Shown here in pieces: positions 8,998 to 18,226 of a DNA stretch of 64,000 nt; positions within the stretch are counted from its first letter, which is position 1; each line of letters begins with the position of its first letter. The notes beneath the pieces were generated by a model. It had not been told where the DNA came from. It made no database searches and saw only the letters and a list, made by a program, of their open reading frames with translations. The position numbers and the translations under genes are program-made. The stretch comes from Pseudomonas sp. CC120222-01a. Lineage in GTDB: Bacteria > Pseudomonadota > Gammaproteobacteria > Pseudomonadales > Pseudomonadaceae. The stretch is from NCBI RefSeq assembly GCF_003097235.1, contig NZ_QEQQ01000013.1, forward strand, positions 107,594 through 171,593, in the 5' to 3' direction.

Positions 8998-10194
8998 TTA
9001 TTTCTGGACGGCAGCGAAGGCTTCGGCAACCCGTTGCAGGTTAGCCGGGCGCAGGCCGGACATGCACACCCGGCCGCTGTCGATCAGGTACACGCCGAAC
9101 TCGTCACGCAGGCGACGCACCTGCTCGACGCTGAAGCCGGTGTAGCTGAACATGCCGCGCTGGCGCAGGAAGAACTGGAAGTCCTGACCCGGCAGCAGCA
9201 CCGCCAGGGCATCGACCAGCGCCTGGCGCATGTCGAGGATACGCTTGCGCATCACTTCCACTTCTGCGGCCCACTGGGCGTTGAGTGCAGCATCGCCGAG
9301 CACGCCAGCCACCAGCTGGGCACCGAAGTTGGGCGGGCTGGAGTAGTTGCGACGCACGGTGGCCTTGAGCTGGCCGAGCACGCTCTGGGTGGTGGCTTCG
9401 TCGTCGCAGACCACCGACAGGCCCCCTACCCGCTCGCCGTACAGCGAGAAGATCTTGGAGAACGAGTTGCTGACCAGGCACGGCACGCCGGCCCGGGCCA
9501 TTTCGCGGATGGCGTAGGCGTCTTCCACCAGGCCTTCGCCGAAGCCCTGGTAGGCGATGTCGAGGAACGGGATCAGCTGGCGCGCCTTGACCACTTCCAC
9601 TACCTGTTGCCACTGCGCCGGCTCAAGGTCGGCACCGGTCGGGTTGTGGCAGCACGGGTGCAGCAGCACGATGCTGTTGGCCGGCAGGCCCTGCAGGGCT
9701 TGCAGCATGCCGTCGAAGTCGACGCCACGGCTGGCCTGGTCGAAGTACGGGTAGGTGTGCACCTTGAACCCGGCACCTTCGAAGATGGCGCGGTGGTTGT
9801 CCCAGGTCGGGTTGCTGACCCAGACTTCCGACTGCGGGAAGTAGCGTTTGAGGAAGTCGGCACCGACTTTCAGCGCGCCGGAGCCGCCAACGGTCTGCAC
9901 GGTGGCCACGCGCTTGCCGGTCACGGCCGGGTGGTCGGCACCGAACAGCAGCGCCTGGATCGCCTGGCGGTAGCTGGCCAGGCCTTCCATCGGCAGGTAC
10001 AGCGAGGCTTCATGGGCCTGGCCGGCAATGCGCTTTTCCACCGCATCCACCGCTTCCAGCTGCGGCACCACACCGGCCTCATCGTAATACAGGCCGATAC
10101 TCAGGTTGACCTTGTCGGCGCGCGGGTCGGCCTTGAAGGTTTCCATCAACGAGAGGATCGGGTCGCCGGCATAGGCATCGACATGTTTGAACAC
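8998..10194 (-). CDS. amaC: Aromatic/lysine aminotransferase AmaC (TyrB family, PLP)
   Basis: A 398-residue class I/II fold-type I aminotransferase of the TyrB/AspC group. The Schiff-base lysine is Lys247 in SNSFSKIFSLYGERVGG. PLP-contacting Asn184 (CHNPTG), Asp212 and Tyr215 (LDIAYQGF) are present. The start is GTG at 10194, with AAGGAG 9 bases upstream and no better ATG nearby. In P. putida the gene next to dpkA is known as amaC and takes part in lysine/aromatic amino-acid transamination, giving 2-keto-6-aminocaproate, which cyclises to piperideine-2-carboxylate, the substrate of DpkA. Activity on Tyr/Phe is equally possible from sequence alone. Confidence 0.88.
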   Translation of the reverse strand: MFKHVDAYAGDPILSLMETFKADPRADKVNLSIGLYYDEAGVVPQLEAVDAVEKRIAGQAHEASLYLPMEGLASYRQAIQALLFGADHPAVTGKRVATVQTVGGSGALKVGADFLKRYFPQSEVWVSNPTWDNHRAIFEGAGFKVHTYPYFDQASRGVDFDGMLQALQGLPANSIVLLHPCCHNPTGADLEPAQWQQVVEVVKARQLIPFLDIAYQGFGEGLVEDAYAIREMARAGVPCLVSNSFSKIFSLYGERVGGLSVVCDDEATTQSVLGQLKATVRRNYSSPPNFGAQLVAGVLGDAALNAQWAAEVEVMRKRILDMRQALVDALAVLLPGQDFQFFLRQRGMFSYTGFSVEQVRRLRDEFGVYLIDSGRVCMSGLRPANLQRVAEAFAAVQK

Positions 10195-10276
10195 AGCGTG
10201 CAGCTCCTTGGATCAGGACAGTTCGGAAAGACTGCCCTGAGGATACCCGGAGTCGGGCCCAAGGAACATCACATAA

Positions 10277-10304
10277 GTGCAAGGTTGTCTATGCAACTTT
10301 GCAC
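10277..10304. promoter_or_regulatory. Near-perfect inverted repeat upstream of amaC (operator candidate)
   Basis: GTGCAAGGTTG, six bases, CAACTTTGCAC: 10 of 11 positions are complementary. The centre lies about 96 bases upstream of the amaC GTG. Half-site and spacing suit a dimeric activator or repressor. GTGCAA also occurs in the elements before the neighbouring serine transporter. Confidence 0.5.
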
Positions 10305-10324
10305 AGCTGGGGTTTCGTGCTGGA

Positions 10325-10414
10325 TTCTTCGCGGGCATGCCCGCTCCCACAGGGATATCACAGCCCTTGAGATCTGTGCAGTACCTGTGGGAGCGGGCTT
10401 GCCCGCGAAGAGGC
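10325..10414. repeat. REP pair (CGCGGGC...GCCCGCTCCCACAGG type)
   Basis: Two facing REP units (CTTCGCGGGCATGCCCGCTC and its approximate complement) flank a 35-base centre, placed between amaC and dpkA. This is the second REP family seen in the window; related copies are at 18227 and 30948, with truncated ones at 24292 and 44183. Confidence 0.85.
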
Positions 10415-10418
10415 CGGA

Positions 10419-11444
10419 TCAGCCAAGCAATTCTTTCAGTCCTTGCAACTCTTGTTCAGTCACCGCCACCCCTTCCCGCTCGGCCTGCTCCCGCTCGCGG
10501 TAGCGCCGCTCGCCCGGCATGCGCGACAACCCTGCAGCCTGCATGTGGTCGACCAGTTCGCGGCTGCGCTGGGCAAACCGGCTACCCTCGGCCTTGCTCG
10601 GGTCGATGACGATGATCAGTTGCCCGGTCCACGGCGTTTTCGCACCTGGGTGCCCTGACCAGTCGAACTCCCAGGAGAAATGCCCGCCGGTCAGCGCCGC
10701 CGCCAGCAACTCGACCATCATCGACAACGCCGAACCCTTGTGCCCGCCAAACGGCAGCAGTGCGCCGCCTTCGAGAATGGCCTTGGGGTCGGTGGTCGGC
10801 AGGCCTTGGGCATCCACGCCCATACCCTCGGGCAGTGCCTGGCCGGCACGCGCGGCGATCTGTACGTCGCCATGGGCCATGGCACTGGTGGCCATGTCGA
10901 AGACGATCGGGTCATGCCCGGCACACGGCGCAGCAAAGGCAATCGGGTTGGTGCCGAACAGCGGTTTGCGCGCGCCGTGCGGCACCACGCAGGTCATGCT
11001 GTTGACCACGCTCAGTGCCACCAGGCCCTCATCGGCAAAGGGTTCGACATCGGGCCACAGCGCGGCGAAATGGTGCGAATTGTGGATCGCCAGCACGGCA
11101 ATGCCGGCGCTGCGGGCCTTTTCCACCAGCAACTCACGGGCCGCTGCCAATGCAGGCTGGGCGAAGCCACCGGCGGCATCCACGCGCACGTAGCCTGGCG
11201 CCAGGTCGGTCACCTGCGGTATGGCCCGCCCATCAACCCAGCCACTGGCCAGGGTCGAAACGTAACCGGGAATACGAAACACGCCATGGCTGTGGGCGCC
11301 ATCGCGCTGGGCACTGGTGCAGTTGTGGGCAAGCACGGTGGCCACCGCTTCGCTGCAGCCGTGACGCAGGAAGATCGCTTGCAACAGCCCCTGCAGTGCA
11401 GTGAAGGGCACGCGCACGAGCGGGCTGGTGGAAGGTGCGGACAT
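10419..11444 (-). CDS. dpkA: Delta1-piperideine-2-carboxylate reductase DpkA (Ldh_2 family)
   Basis: A 341-residue NAD(P)H-dependent enzyme of the malate/L-lactate dehydrogenase-2 fold. It is expected to reduce piperideine-2-carboxylate to L-pipecolate in D-lysine catabolism (and pyrroline-2-carboxylate to proline). The family signature DGAHSHGVFRIPGY gives the active-site Ser52-His53. HNSHHFAALWP and the Gly-rich LPFGGHKGSALSMMVE near residues 240-255 are further conserved stretches. The start ATG has AAGGAG upstream. It is divergent from the RpiR regulator and lies beside amaC. The product name rests on family plus P. putida context. Confidence 0.87.
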   Translation of the reverse strand: MSAPSTSPLVRVPFTALQGLLQAIFLRHGCSEAVATVLAHNCTSAQRDGAHSHGVFRIPGYVSTLASGWVDGRAIPQVTDLAPGYVRVDAAGGFAQPALAAARELLVEKARSAGIAVLAIHNSHHFAALWPDVEPFADEGLVALSVVNSMTCVVPHGARKPLFGTNPIAFAAPCAGHDPIVFDMATSAMAHGDVQIAARAGQALPEGMGVDAQGLPTTDPKAILEGGALLPFGGHKGSALSMMVELLAAALTGGHFSWEFDWSGHPGAKTPWTGQLIIVIDPSKAEGSRFAQRSRELVDHMQAAGLSRMPGERRYREREQAEREGVAVTEQELQGLKELLG

Positions 11445-11509
11445 CTGTAGCTCCTTTTTTGGAATTGGAATGGCAACAGCGTATGCAACGACAAAAACTT
11501 TCCGATAAG

Positions 11510-11560
11510 TGACAGCTATCTGTCAAATGTTGACGGCATGACAGAAAACAGCCATTTTCT
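11510..11560. promoter_or_regulatory. Two palindromes in the dpkA/rpiR divergent promoter region
   Basis: TGACAG-CTAT-CTGTCA (11510-11525) and AGAAAA-N6-TTTTCT (11543-11560) are both perfect. They lie between the divergent starts at 11444 and 11588. Palindromes with a GAAA/TTTC core fit the kind of site RpiR-family dimers recognise, so autoregulation plus control of dpkA is likely. Confidence 0.5.
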
Positions 11561-11587
11561 ATTTCACGCCTTACCTGGAGCAGCAGC

Positions 11588-12460
11588 ATGAGCCAACCGA
11601 TCAAGCAACGCCTGGAAAACAGCCTGCAAGGGGCCGCTGCCTCAGGCCGCAAGATCGCCAGCTACATGCTCGCCAACCTGCACGAACTGCCGTTCCAGAC
11701 CTCGGCCAGCATTGCCGAGAAGCTGGGTGTCAGCGAATCCAGCGTCGGCCGTTTCTGCCGCTCCCTCGGTTATGCCCATCTCAAGGCGCTCAAGCAAGAC
11801 CTGCAGAGTGACCTCGGCGACGGGCCGTGGCTGATGGGTGATCGCCTGCAAGAATATCGCCAGAACCAGGACGTCAGCGACAACGCTGGCAGCCTGGAGC
11901 GGGAAATCGCGGCCCTGGTGCGCGTTCACGAATACCGCCAGAGCGATGCCTGGCACACCGTGGCACAGCGCCTGGCGGTAAAGCCACGGGTGTGTATCGC
12001 CGGCTTCCAGACCGAGCGCGGCATCGCCATGTGCATGAGCCACCTGCTGCAATACCTGCGCGACGGCGTGCTGCTGGTCGATGGCAGCGCCGGGCACTTC
12101 GGCGACGTGCTGCTCGGCCGCAGCGAGGACACCGCGCTGGTGGTGTTCGAGGCCCGCCGCTATTCCCGCCATGCCCTGCAGCTGTGCCAGAAGGCACGCG
12201 CCGCCGGCATCCCGGTCACCCTGGTGACCGACACCTTCTGCGACTGGGCCGATGCCCATGCCGACGAAGTGTTCCGTATCCCCACCGAATTCAACCTGTT
12301 CTGGGAGTCCACCGCGACCATGCTGTCGTGGGTGCACCTGATGGTCAACGAGGTCTGCAAGAAGCTCGGGCCTGATGTTGAAAAACGCTTGGAAGCGACT
12401 GCCGCTCTACATAACGAGTTCGTCGGCTACACCTCGTGGCCGGCGGGCAAACAACAATAG
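11588..12460 (+). CDS. RpiR-family transcriptional regulator (HTH + SIS)
   Basis: A 290-residue regulator with an N-terminal HTH_6 domain (about residues 1-80; ASIAEKLGVSESSVGRFCRSLGY is the recognition region) and a C-terminal SIS ligand-binding domain (about 125-260). The start ATG is preceded by CCTGGAGCAGCAGC (GGAG, 9 bases). It is the first gene of the plus-strand D-lysine transport/dehydrogenase operon and is divergent from dpkA, so it probably senses D-lysine, piperideine-2-carboxylate or a related metabolite. SIS domains usually bind phosphosugars, so an amino-acid-linked role is inferred from context. Confidence 0.88.
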   Translation: MSQPIKQRLENSLQGAAASGRKIASYMLANLHELPFQTSASIAEKLGVSESSVGRFCRSLGYAHLKALKQDLQSDLGDGPWLMGDRLQEYRQNQDVSDNAGSLEREIAALVRVHEYRQSDAWHTVAQRLAVKPRVCIAGFQTERGIAMCMSHLLQYLRDGVLLVDGSAGHFGDVLLGRSEDTALVVFEARRYSRHALQLCQKARAAGIPVTLVTDTFCDWADAHADEVFRIPTEFNLFWESTATMLSWVHLMVNEVCKKLGPDVEKRLEATAALHNEFVGYTSWPAGKQQ

Positions 12461-12481
12461 CAAGAGTGCAAGAGGTGCGAG

Positions 12482-13234
12482 ATGAACAAGACCATGGCTA
12501 TGCTGGGTGCGTGTGCCCTGCTGCTGGCGGGTAACGCCAGCGCCGAGACCCTGCGCTTCGCCACCGAAGGTGCCTACCCGCCCTTCAACTATGTCGATGC
12601 CGATAACCAGCTGCACGGCTTCGACATCGACATTACCCACGCCCTGTGCGAACAGATGAAGGTCGAATGCACCCTGGTCGCCCAGGACTGGGAAGGCATC
12701 ATCCCGGCCTTGATGGCGCGCAAGTACGATGCCGTGGTGGCGTCGATGATCGACACCGAGGAACGGCGCAAGAAAATCGCCTTCACCGACCACTACTACC
12801 GCACCCCGCTGACTGTCGCCGTGGCCAAGGACAGCAAGATCGGCGACGCCCAGACCAAGTTTGACGGCTACACGGTCGGCGCCCAGTCGTCCTCGACCCA
12901 GGCCATCTATGCCGAAGACGTGTACGCCAAGGCCGGCGCCGACGTGAAGTTGTACCCGACCATGGACGAGGCCAACGCCGACCTCGCCGCCGGCCGCCTG
13001 GACGGGGTGATCGCCGACAAGTTCCCGCTGCACGAGTGGATGAACAAGAACGGCGGCGATTGCTGCAAGATCCTCGGCGACGTTGCCGATACCAAGGCCA
13101 ACGCCGCCATTGCCGTGCGCAAGGACGATGACGCCCTGCGCCAGCGGCTGAACACCGCACTGGCCGAGATCGTCGCCAACGGCACCTACCAGAAGATCGC
13201 CAGCAAGTACTTTGCCTTCGATATCTACAACTGA
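12482..13234 (+). CDS. ABC transporter periplasmic substrate-binding protein (basic/polar amino acid)
   Basis: A 250-residue SBP_bac_3 family protein. A signal peptide ends at about Ala21 (NASA/ETLRF). The mature domain has the amino-acid binder opening LRFATEGAYPPFNYVD and the SMIDTEERRKKIAFTDHYY segment typical of lysine/arginine/ornithine and glutamine binders. It sits 21 bases after the regulator with a purine-rich RBS. Its permeases and ATPase follow. A REP pair separates it from the permeases, which may stabilise the message for this abundant subunit. Confidence 0.92.
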   Translation: MNKTMAMLGACALLLAGNASAETLRFATEGAYPPFNYVDADNQLHGFDIDITHALCEQMKVECTLVAQDWEGIIPALMARKYDAVVASMIDTEERRKKIAFTDHYYRTPLTVAVAKDSKIGDAQTKFDGYTVGAQSSSTQAIYAEDVYAKAGADVKLYPTMDEANADLAAGRLDGVIADKFPLHEWMNKNGGDCCKILGDVADTKANAAIAVRKDDDALRQRLNTALAEIVANGTYQKIASKYFAFDIYN

Positions 13235-13260
13235 TCTGTAGAAAGTCTTTGCGAAACCCC

Positions 13261-13389
13261 TGTGGGAGCGGCCTTGTGTCGCGAAAGGGCCGCATAGCGG
13301 CCCCGGCAATCTGTGCTGTTGCATAAATCCTGGGGCCGCTTCGCAGCCCTTTCCGACCGGTCCGACGCCTCGGCAAGGCCGCTCCCACA
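13261..13389. repeat. REP pair inside the ABC operon
   Basis: Inverted TGTGGGAGCGGCC elements flank the unit. The left arm carries the TGTCGCGAAAGGG form and the right arm the CCTTTCCGACCGGTCCG form, so it is a hybrid of two REP subtypes. It lies between the binding-protein gene and the first permease gene. Confidence 0.88.
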
Positions 13390-13422
13390 CTGTAATCGCA
13401 TTACCCGCCCAAGGGGTTTGTC

Positions 13423-14142
13423 ATGCTCGATCAATTGTCCTTGCTGTCCTTCGCCAGTGGTGGCTGGGGCCAGGCGCTGCTGGCCGGCGCCCTGGTCACC
13501 GTTTCCCTGGCCCTCGCCTGCCTGCCCATCGGCCTGCCGCTGGGCCTGGCCGTAGCCCTGGCGGCGCGTTCACGCAAGCGCCTGCCACGGGCCTGGGCCA
13601 CTACCTTTTCCACAGTGTTCCGCGGCCTGCCCGAGCTGCTGACCTTGCTGATCATCTATTACGGCTGCCAGATCGCCGCGCAGAAGCTGCTGGCGGCCAT
13701 GGGCTATGAAGGCGAATTCCTGATCAACACCTTCCTGACCGCGATGATCGCCTTCAGCCTGGTCTTCGCAGCGTTCTCCAGCGAGATCTGGCTGGCGGCG
13801 TTCAAGACCCTGCCCAAAGGGCAACTGGAGGCCTGCTCGGCGCTGGGCCTGAGCAAGCGCACCGGCTTCTTCAAGGTGGTGCTGCCGCAACTGACCCGCA
13901 TCGCCCTGCCGGGCCTGTCGAACAACTGGCTGTCGCTGCTCAAGGACACCTCGCTGGTGTCGACCATCTCGCTGGTCGACCTGATGCGCCAGACCAACCT
14001 GGCGGTCAGTGTGACCAAGGAGCCGATGTTCTTCTATGGCGTCGCCTGCCTGGGTTACCTGCTGTTCTCCGCCGCCTCGGGACGGGTATTCGCCTATATC
14101 GAGCGCCGCAGCAACCGCCACCTGCAAGGAGCACGCGCATGA
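13423..14142 (+). CDS. Amino-acid ABC transporter permease (HisQ-type)
   Basis: A 239-residue polar amino-acid permease with about five membrane spans. The EAA-loop region (about residues 135-155) reads LPKGQLEACSALGLSKRTGF, the ATPase docking site. The first span begins near residue 15. A HisQ/HisM-type partner overlaps its stop by 4 bases. ATG with AAGGGG upstream. Confidence 0.92.
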   Translation: MLDQLSLLSFASGGWGQALLAGALVTVSLALACLPIGLPLGLAVALAARSRKRLPRAWATTFSTVFRGLPELLTLLIIYYGCQIAAQKLLAAMGYEGEFLINTFLTAMIAFSLVFAAFSSEIWLAAFKTLPKGQLEACSALGLSKRTGFFKVVLPQLTRIALPGLSNNWLSLLKDTSLVSTISLVDLMRQTNLAVSVTKEPMFFYGVACLGYLLFSAASGRVFAYIERRSNRHLQGARA

Positions 14143-14849
14143 GTGCCGAACAACTGCTGGGCCTGGTGCTGGACCCGGACCTGCTGGAGCGCTACGGCCC
14201 GCGCTTCGTCGAGGGCCTGCTGGTGACCGCCAAGCTGGTAGCGATTTCCTTCAGCCTGGGCGCCGTGCTCGGCCTGCTGCTGGCCCTGGCGCGCATGTCG
14301 CGCCACCTGCTGCTGCAGCGCATGGCGGCCGGCTACATCTACTTCTTCCGCGGCTCGCCACTGCTGGCACAACTGTTCCTGCTGTATTACGGCCTGGGCT
14401 CGCTCAAAGGTTTCTGGCAGGACGTCGGGCTCTGGTGGTTCTTCCGTGAAGCCTGGTTCTGCACCTTGCTGGCGTTCACCCTCAACACCGCCGCCTACCA
14501 GGCCGAGATCTTCCGCGGCAGCCTGATGGCCGTGGCGCCGGGGCAGTACGAAGCGGCACGGGCGCTGAACCTGAAACGTTCGACCACCTTCTTCAAGGTG
14601 ATCCTGCCGCAATCGTTGCTGGTGGCCATCGGCCCGCTGGGCAACGAGCTGATCCTTATGATCAAGGCCAGCGCCATCGCCTCGCTGGTGACCATCTACG
14701 ACTTGATGGGCGTGACCAAACTGGCGTTCTCGCGCAGTTTCGACTTCCAGATCTACCTGTGGGCCGCGGTGCTTTACCTGGTGATCGTCGAACTGGTCCG
14801 GCGCTTGCTCAAACACCTGGAAGCCCGCCTGGGCCGCCACCTGAACTGA
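14139..14849 (+). CDS. Amino-acid ABC transporter permease (HisM-type)
   Basis: A 236-residue partner permease. Its EAA loop includes APGQYEAARALNLKRSTTF near residues 130-148. The start overlaps the previous stop (ATGA), and AAGGAG lies 8-13 bases upstream. It forms a heterodimeric channel with the preceding gene product. Confidence 0.92.
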   Translation: MSAEQLLGLVLDPDLLERYGPRFVEGLLVTAKLVAISFSLGAVLGLLLALARMSRHLLLQRMAAGYIYFFRGSPLLAQLFLLYYGLGSLKGFWQDVGLWWFFREAWFCTLLAFTLNTAAYQAEIFRGSLMAVAPGQYEAARALNLKRSTTFFKVILPQSLLVAIGPLGNELILMIKASAIASLVTIYDLMGVTKLAFSRSFDFQIYLWAAVLYLVIVELVRRLLKHLEARLGRHLN

Positions 14850-14864
14850 CCGAAGGATACATCC

Positions 14865-16109
14865 ATGCATTGCCAGACCCTTGTTCTCGGCGCCGGCATC
14901 GTCGGCGTCAGCACCGCACTGCACCTGCAGGCCCGCGGGCGCCAGGTGATCCTGATCGACCGCGATGACCCCGGCAGCGGCACCAGCCATGGCAACGCCG
15001 GGCTGATCGAGCGCTCCAGCGTGATCCCCTATGCCTTCCCGCGGCAATTCGGTGCCTTGCTGCGCTATGGCCTGAACCGCCAGCCCGACGTGCGCTACAG
15101 CCTGCTGCACCTGCCCAAGGCGGCGCCCTGGCTGCTGCGCTACTGGCAACAGTCGGCGCCCGGGCGCCTGGCTGGTGCGGCGGCCGACATGCTGCCTCTG
15201 GTGCAGCGCAGCGTCGAGGAACACGATGCGTTGATCCACGCCGCCGGCCTTGAAGGGCTGATCCAGGCCAAAGGCTGGATCGAGGTGTATCGTGAACCGG
15301 CGCTGTTCGAGCAGGCCAAGGCCGAGCTCAAGGGCCTGGCCCGTTACGGCCTGCAGTACGAAATCCTCGAACGCGGCCAGCTGCAGGCGCGCGAACACCA
15401 GCTCGACAGCACCGTGGTCGGTGGCATCCACTGGCTCGACCCGAAGACCGTCAGCAACCCCGGCGCCCTCACCCGTGGCTACGCCGCGCTGTTCGTACAG
15501 CGTGGCGGGCAGTTCCTGCATGGCGATGCGCGCAGCCTGCGCCAGGTCGACGGCCAATGGCAGGTCGATAGCCAACGGGGGCCGATTACTGCCGACGAGG
15601 TGGTGGCCTGCCTGGGCCCGCAGTCGGGCGACCTGTTCGAGCGCCTGGGCTACCGCATTCCGCTGGGCATCAAGCGTGGCTACCACATGCACTACGGCAC
15701 CCGTGACGGCGCGCAGCTGCAGCATTCGGTCTGCGACACCCAGGGCGGCTACGTCCTGGCCCCTATGGCCCGCGGCGTGCGCCTGACCACCGGCATCGAG
15801 TTCGCCGCCAGTGACGCGCCGGGCAACGAAATCCAGCTCAAGCGCTGCGAAGCCCTGGCCCGCAAGCTGTTCCCGGCCCTGGGCGAGCGCCTCGATGACA
15901 AACCCTGGCTCGGCCGCCGGCCCTGCCTGCCCGACATGCGCCCGGTGATTGGCCCGGCGCCCCGACACAAAGGCCTGTGGTTCAACTTCGGCCACGCCCA
16001 CCACGGCCTCACCCTTGGCCCGGTCAGCGGCCGCCTGGTGGCCGAGTTGCTCACCGGCGAGCGCCCCTTCACCGACCCTGCGCCCTACAGCGCGGCACGT
16101 TTCGACTGA
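14865..16109 (+). CDS. amaD: FAD-dependent D-amino-acid dehydrogenase AmaD (DadA-like)
   Basis: A 414-residue FAD oxidoreductase of the DadA/DAO family. The N-terminal Rossmann motif LVLGAGIVGVSTALHLQARG is followed by LIDRDDPGSGTSHGNAG. A substrate domain occupies the middle and the C-terminal FAD-closing stretch FGHAHHGLTLGPVSGRL is typical. It is expected to oxidise D-lysine to a 2-keto acid that cyclises to piperideine-2-carboxylate and to pass electrons to the respiratory chain. It lies 15 bases after the second permease and before the ATPase gene, which couples uptake to catabolism. Substrate assigned from P. putida context; D-alanine or another D-amino acid cannot be excluded. Confidence 0.86.
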   Translation: MHCQTLVLGAGIVGVSTALHLQARGRQVILIDRDDPGSGTSHGNAGLIERSSVIPYAFPRQFGALLRYGLNRQPDVRYSLLHLPKAAPWLLRYWQQSAPGRLAGAAADMLPLVQRSVEEHDALIHAAGLEGLIQAKGWIEVYREPALFEQAKAELKGLARYGLQYEILERGQLQAREHQLDSTVVGGIHWLDPKTVSNPGALTRGYAALFVQRGGQFLHGDARSLRQVDGQWQVDSQRGPITADEVVACLGPQSGDLFERLGYRIPLGIKRGYHMHYGTRDGAQLQHSVCDTQGGYVLAPMARGVRLTTGIEFAASDAPGNEIQLKRCEALARKLFPALGERLDDKPWLGRRPCLPDMRPVIGPAPRHKGLWFNFGHAHHGLTLGPVSGRLVAELLTGERPFTDPAPYSAARFD

Positions 16110-16131
16110 CACCCAGCGGGAGAACAACAAC

Positions 16132-16914
<783 letters not shown>

Positions 16915-16922
16915 GCCGTCGA

Positions 16923-16942
16923 TCATTGCAGCGCTGCAATGA
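16923..16942. promoter_or_regulatory. 20-base perfect palindrome after the ABC operon
   Basis: A 10-base arm TCATTGCAGC is followed immediately by its exact complement with no spacer. It starts 8 bases past the ATPase stop. With no T-run it is a poor terminator and looks more like a dimeric protein-binding site. Role unknown. Confidence 0.35.
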
Positions 16943-16984
16943 ACCAACTGCGTCGTTAAATATAATTGACCTTACCCCCTGCCA

Positions 16985-17014
16985 AACCCTTGCCGGCTCA
17001 GGCTCGCAAGGGTT
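16985..17014. terminator. Stem-loop in the gap after the ABC operon
   Basis: AACCCTTGC, 12-base loop, GCAAGGGTT: a 9-base perfect stem without a clear T-tract on either side, so termination is only possible. The remainder of the 297-base gap to 17212 holds a TTGACA at 17055-17060 that could be part of the promoter of the next gene. Confidence 0.4.
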
Positions 17015-17211
17015 CAGCCCCCGTATTTCGGCGCCTTAACCGCTTTTTGCTCGTTTGACATATCGAACGGCTCTGGCAAGCTATCTACAAGCCCCGACCG
17101 GAATCGTCCAGTGATGAGCCGGCAGTGCTCGGGACTTCAGGTAGCACAACATGGCCACGGGCCGTGCACCTGCACAACAACGACAGGCAGAGCCCTGTCA
17201 TAAGGTGACAT

Positions 17212-18021
17212 ATGTCCAACAGCAACATTGGCAACAAGCAACCTTCCCTGCGCAAACCCGTCGTCCTGATGACCATGGGCAGCCAAGAGCGCAAAGGCCA
17301 TGACTATCAGGTCATGACCCACAAATACATCACCCCGCTGGTCGACTTCGCCGATTGCGTCCCGGTCCTGGTGCCCACCTGCTGTGGCATCGAAGACCTC
17401 GAGACCTATCTGGACATGGCCGACGGCGTGTACCTGACCGGTGCTGGCAGCAACATCGACCCGACCCTGTACGGTCAGGAGAACGAAACGCCAGGCAAGG
17501 GCCAGGACAAGAACCGCGACCTGTTCGACATCCCGCTGGTCAAGGCGGCGCTCAAGCGCGGCCTGCCGATTTTCGGCATCTGCCGTGGCATGCAGGAAAT
17601 CAACGTTGCCCTGGGCGGCGACATCTACCAGAAGGTCTACGCCGAGCCAGGCTTCAACGACCACCGGGAAAACCCGGAAGATCCGGTCGATGTGCAATAC
17701 GCCCAGGTGCATGGCGTGAAGATCAAGCCGGGCAGCTGGCTGCGTGAAACCCTCGGTACCGACGAGATCCGCGTGAACTCGCTGCACGGCCAGGGCCTGC
17801 GTAACCTCGGCGCCGGCATCGAGCCGATCGCCCACGCCGAAGACGGCCTGGTCGAGGCGATCCACGCCCCGAGCATCTCGCCGTTCCTGTTTGCCGTGCA
17901 GTGGCACCCGGAGTGGCAAGCGGCGAAGAACCCTGATTCGATCAAGATCTTCCAGGCCTTCGGCGATGCCTGCCGCGCCCAGGTGCGCAAAAGCCAGATC
18001 AAGCGCCAACAGGCTGCCTGA
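17212..18021 (+). CDS. Peptidase C26 family gamma-glutamyl hydrolase (PuuD/SpuA-like)
   Basis: A 269-residue class I glutamine-amidotransferase-fold hydrolase. The catalytic triad is visible: Cys124 in FGICRGMQE, and His232 and Glu234 in QWHPEW. The oxyanion region TGAGSNIDP is near residue 76. Relatives cleave gamma-glutamyl-GABA or other gamma-glutamyl amides in polyamine and amine catabolism. It is monocistronic and sits between the D-lysine operon and the galactarate operon, so the substrate could be a gamma-glutamyl derivative of a lysine-derived amine. That is inference. Confidence 0.85.
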   Translation: MSNSNIGNKQPSLRKPVVLMTMGSQERKGHDYQVMTHKYITPLVDFADCVPVLVPTCCGIEDLETYLDMADGVYLTGAGSNIDPTLYGQENETPGKGQDKNRDLFDIPLVKAALKRGLPIFGICRGMQEINVALGGDIYQKVYAEPGFNDHRENPEDPVDVQYAQVHGVKIKPGSWLRETLGTDEIRVNSLHGQGLRNLGAGIEPIAHAEDGLVEAIHAPSISPFLFAVQWHPEWQAAKNPDSIKIFQAFGDACRAQVRKSQIKRQQAA

Positions 18022-18226
18022 TACCCGGTTTCAGCTTCGTTAGCTTTGATCGCGGGGCGGCGCAAGGCCGCCCCCGCTTCCCCGGTCACCCTCTGCTGGT
18101 CCCAGAACACTTCCCGTGGAAGCGGGCGGCGGGCTTGTGCCTGTCTCCGCGATCGTTTTTTTCCTTTCTCCTGAAGAGATACGATGACTGCCTAGTGCTC
18201 GTCGTTAGATCTTCTGCGCCTATCAG

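Noticed and set aside
17055..17090. Sigma-70 promoter with TTGACA before the C26 hydrolase gene
   Set aside because: The -35 is perfect but no good -10 lies at 16-18 bases, so it is only mentioned, not annotated as a promoter.
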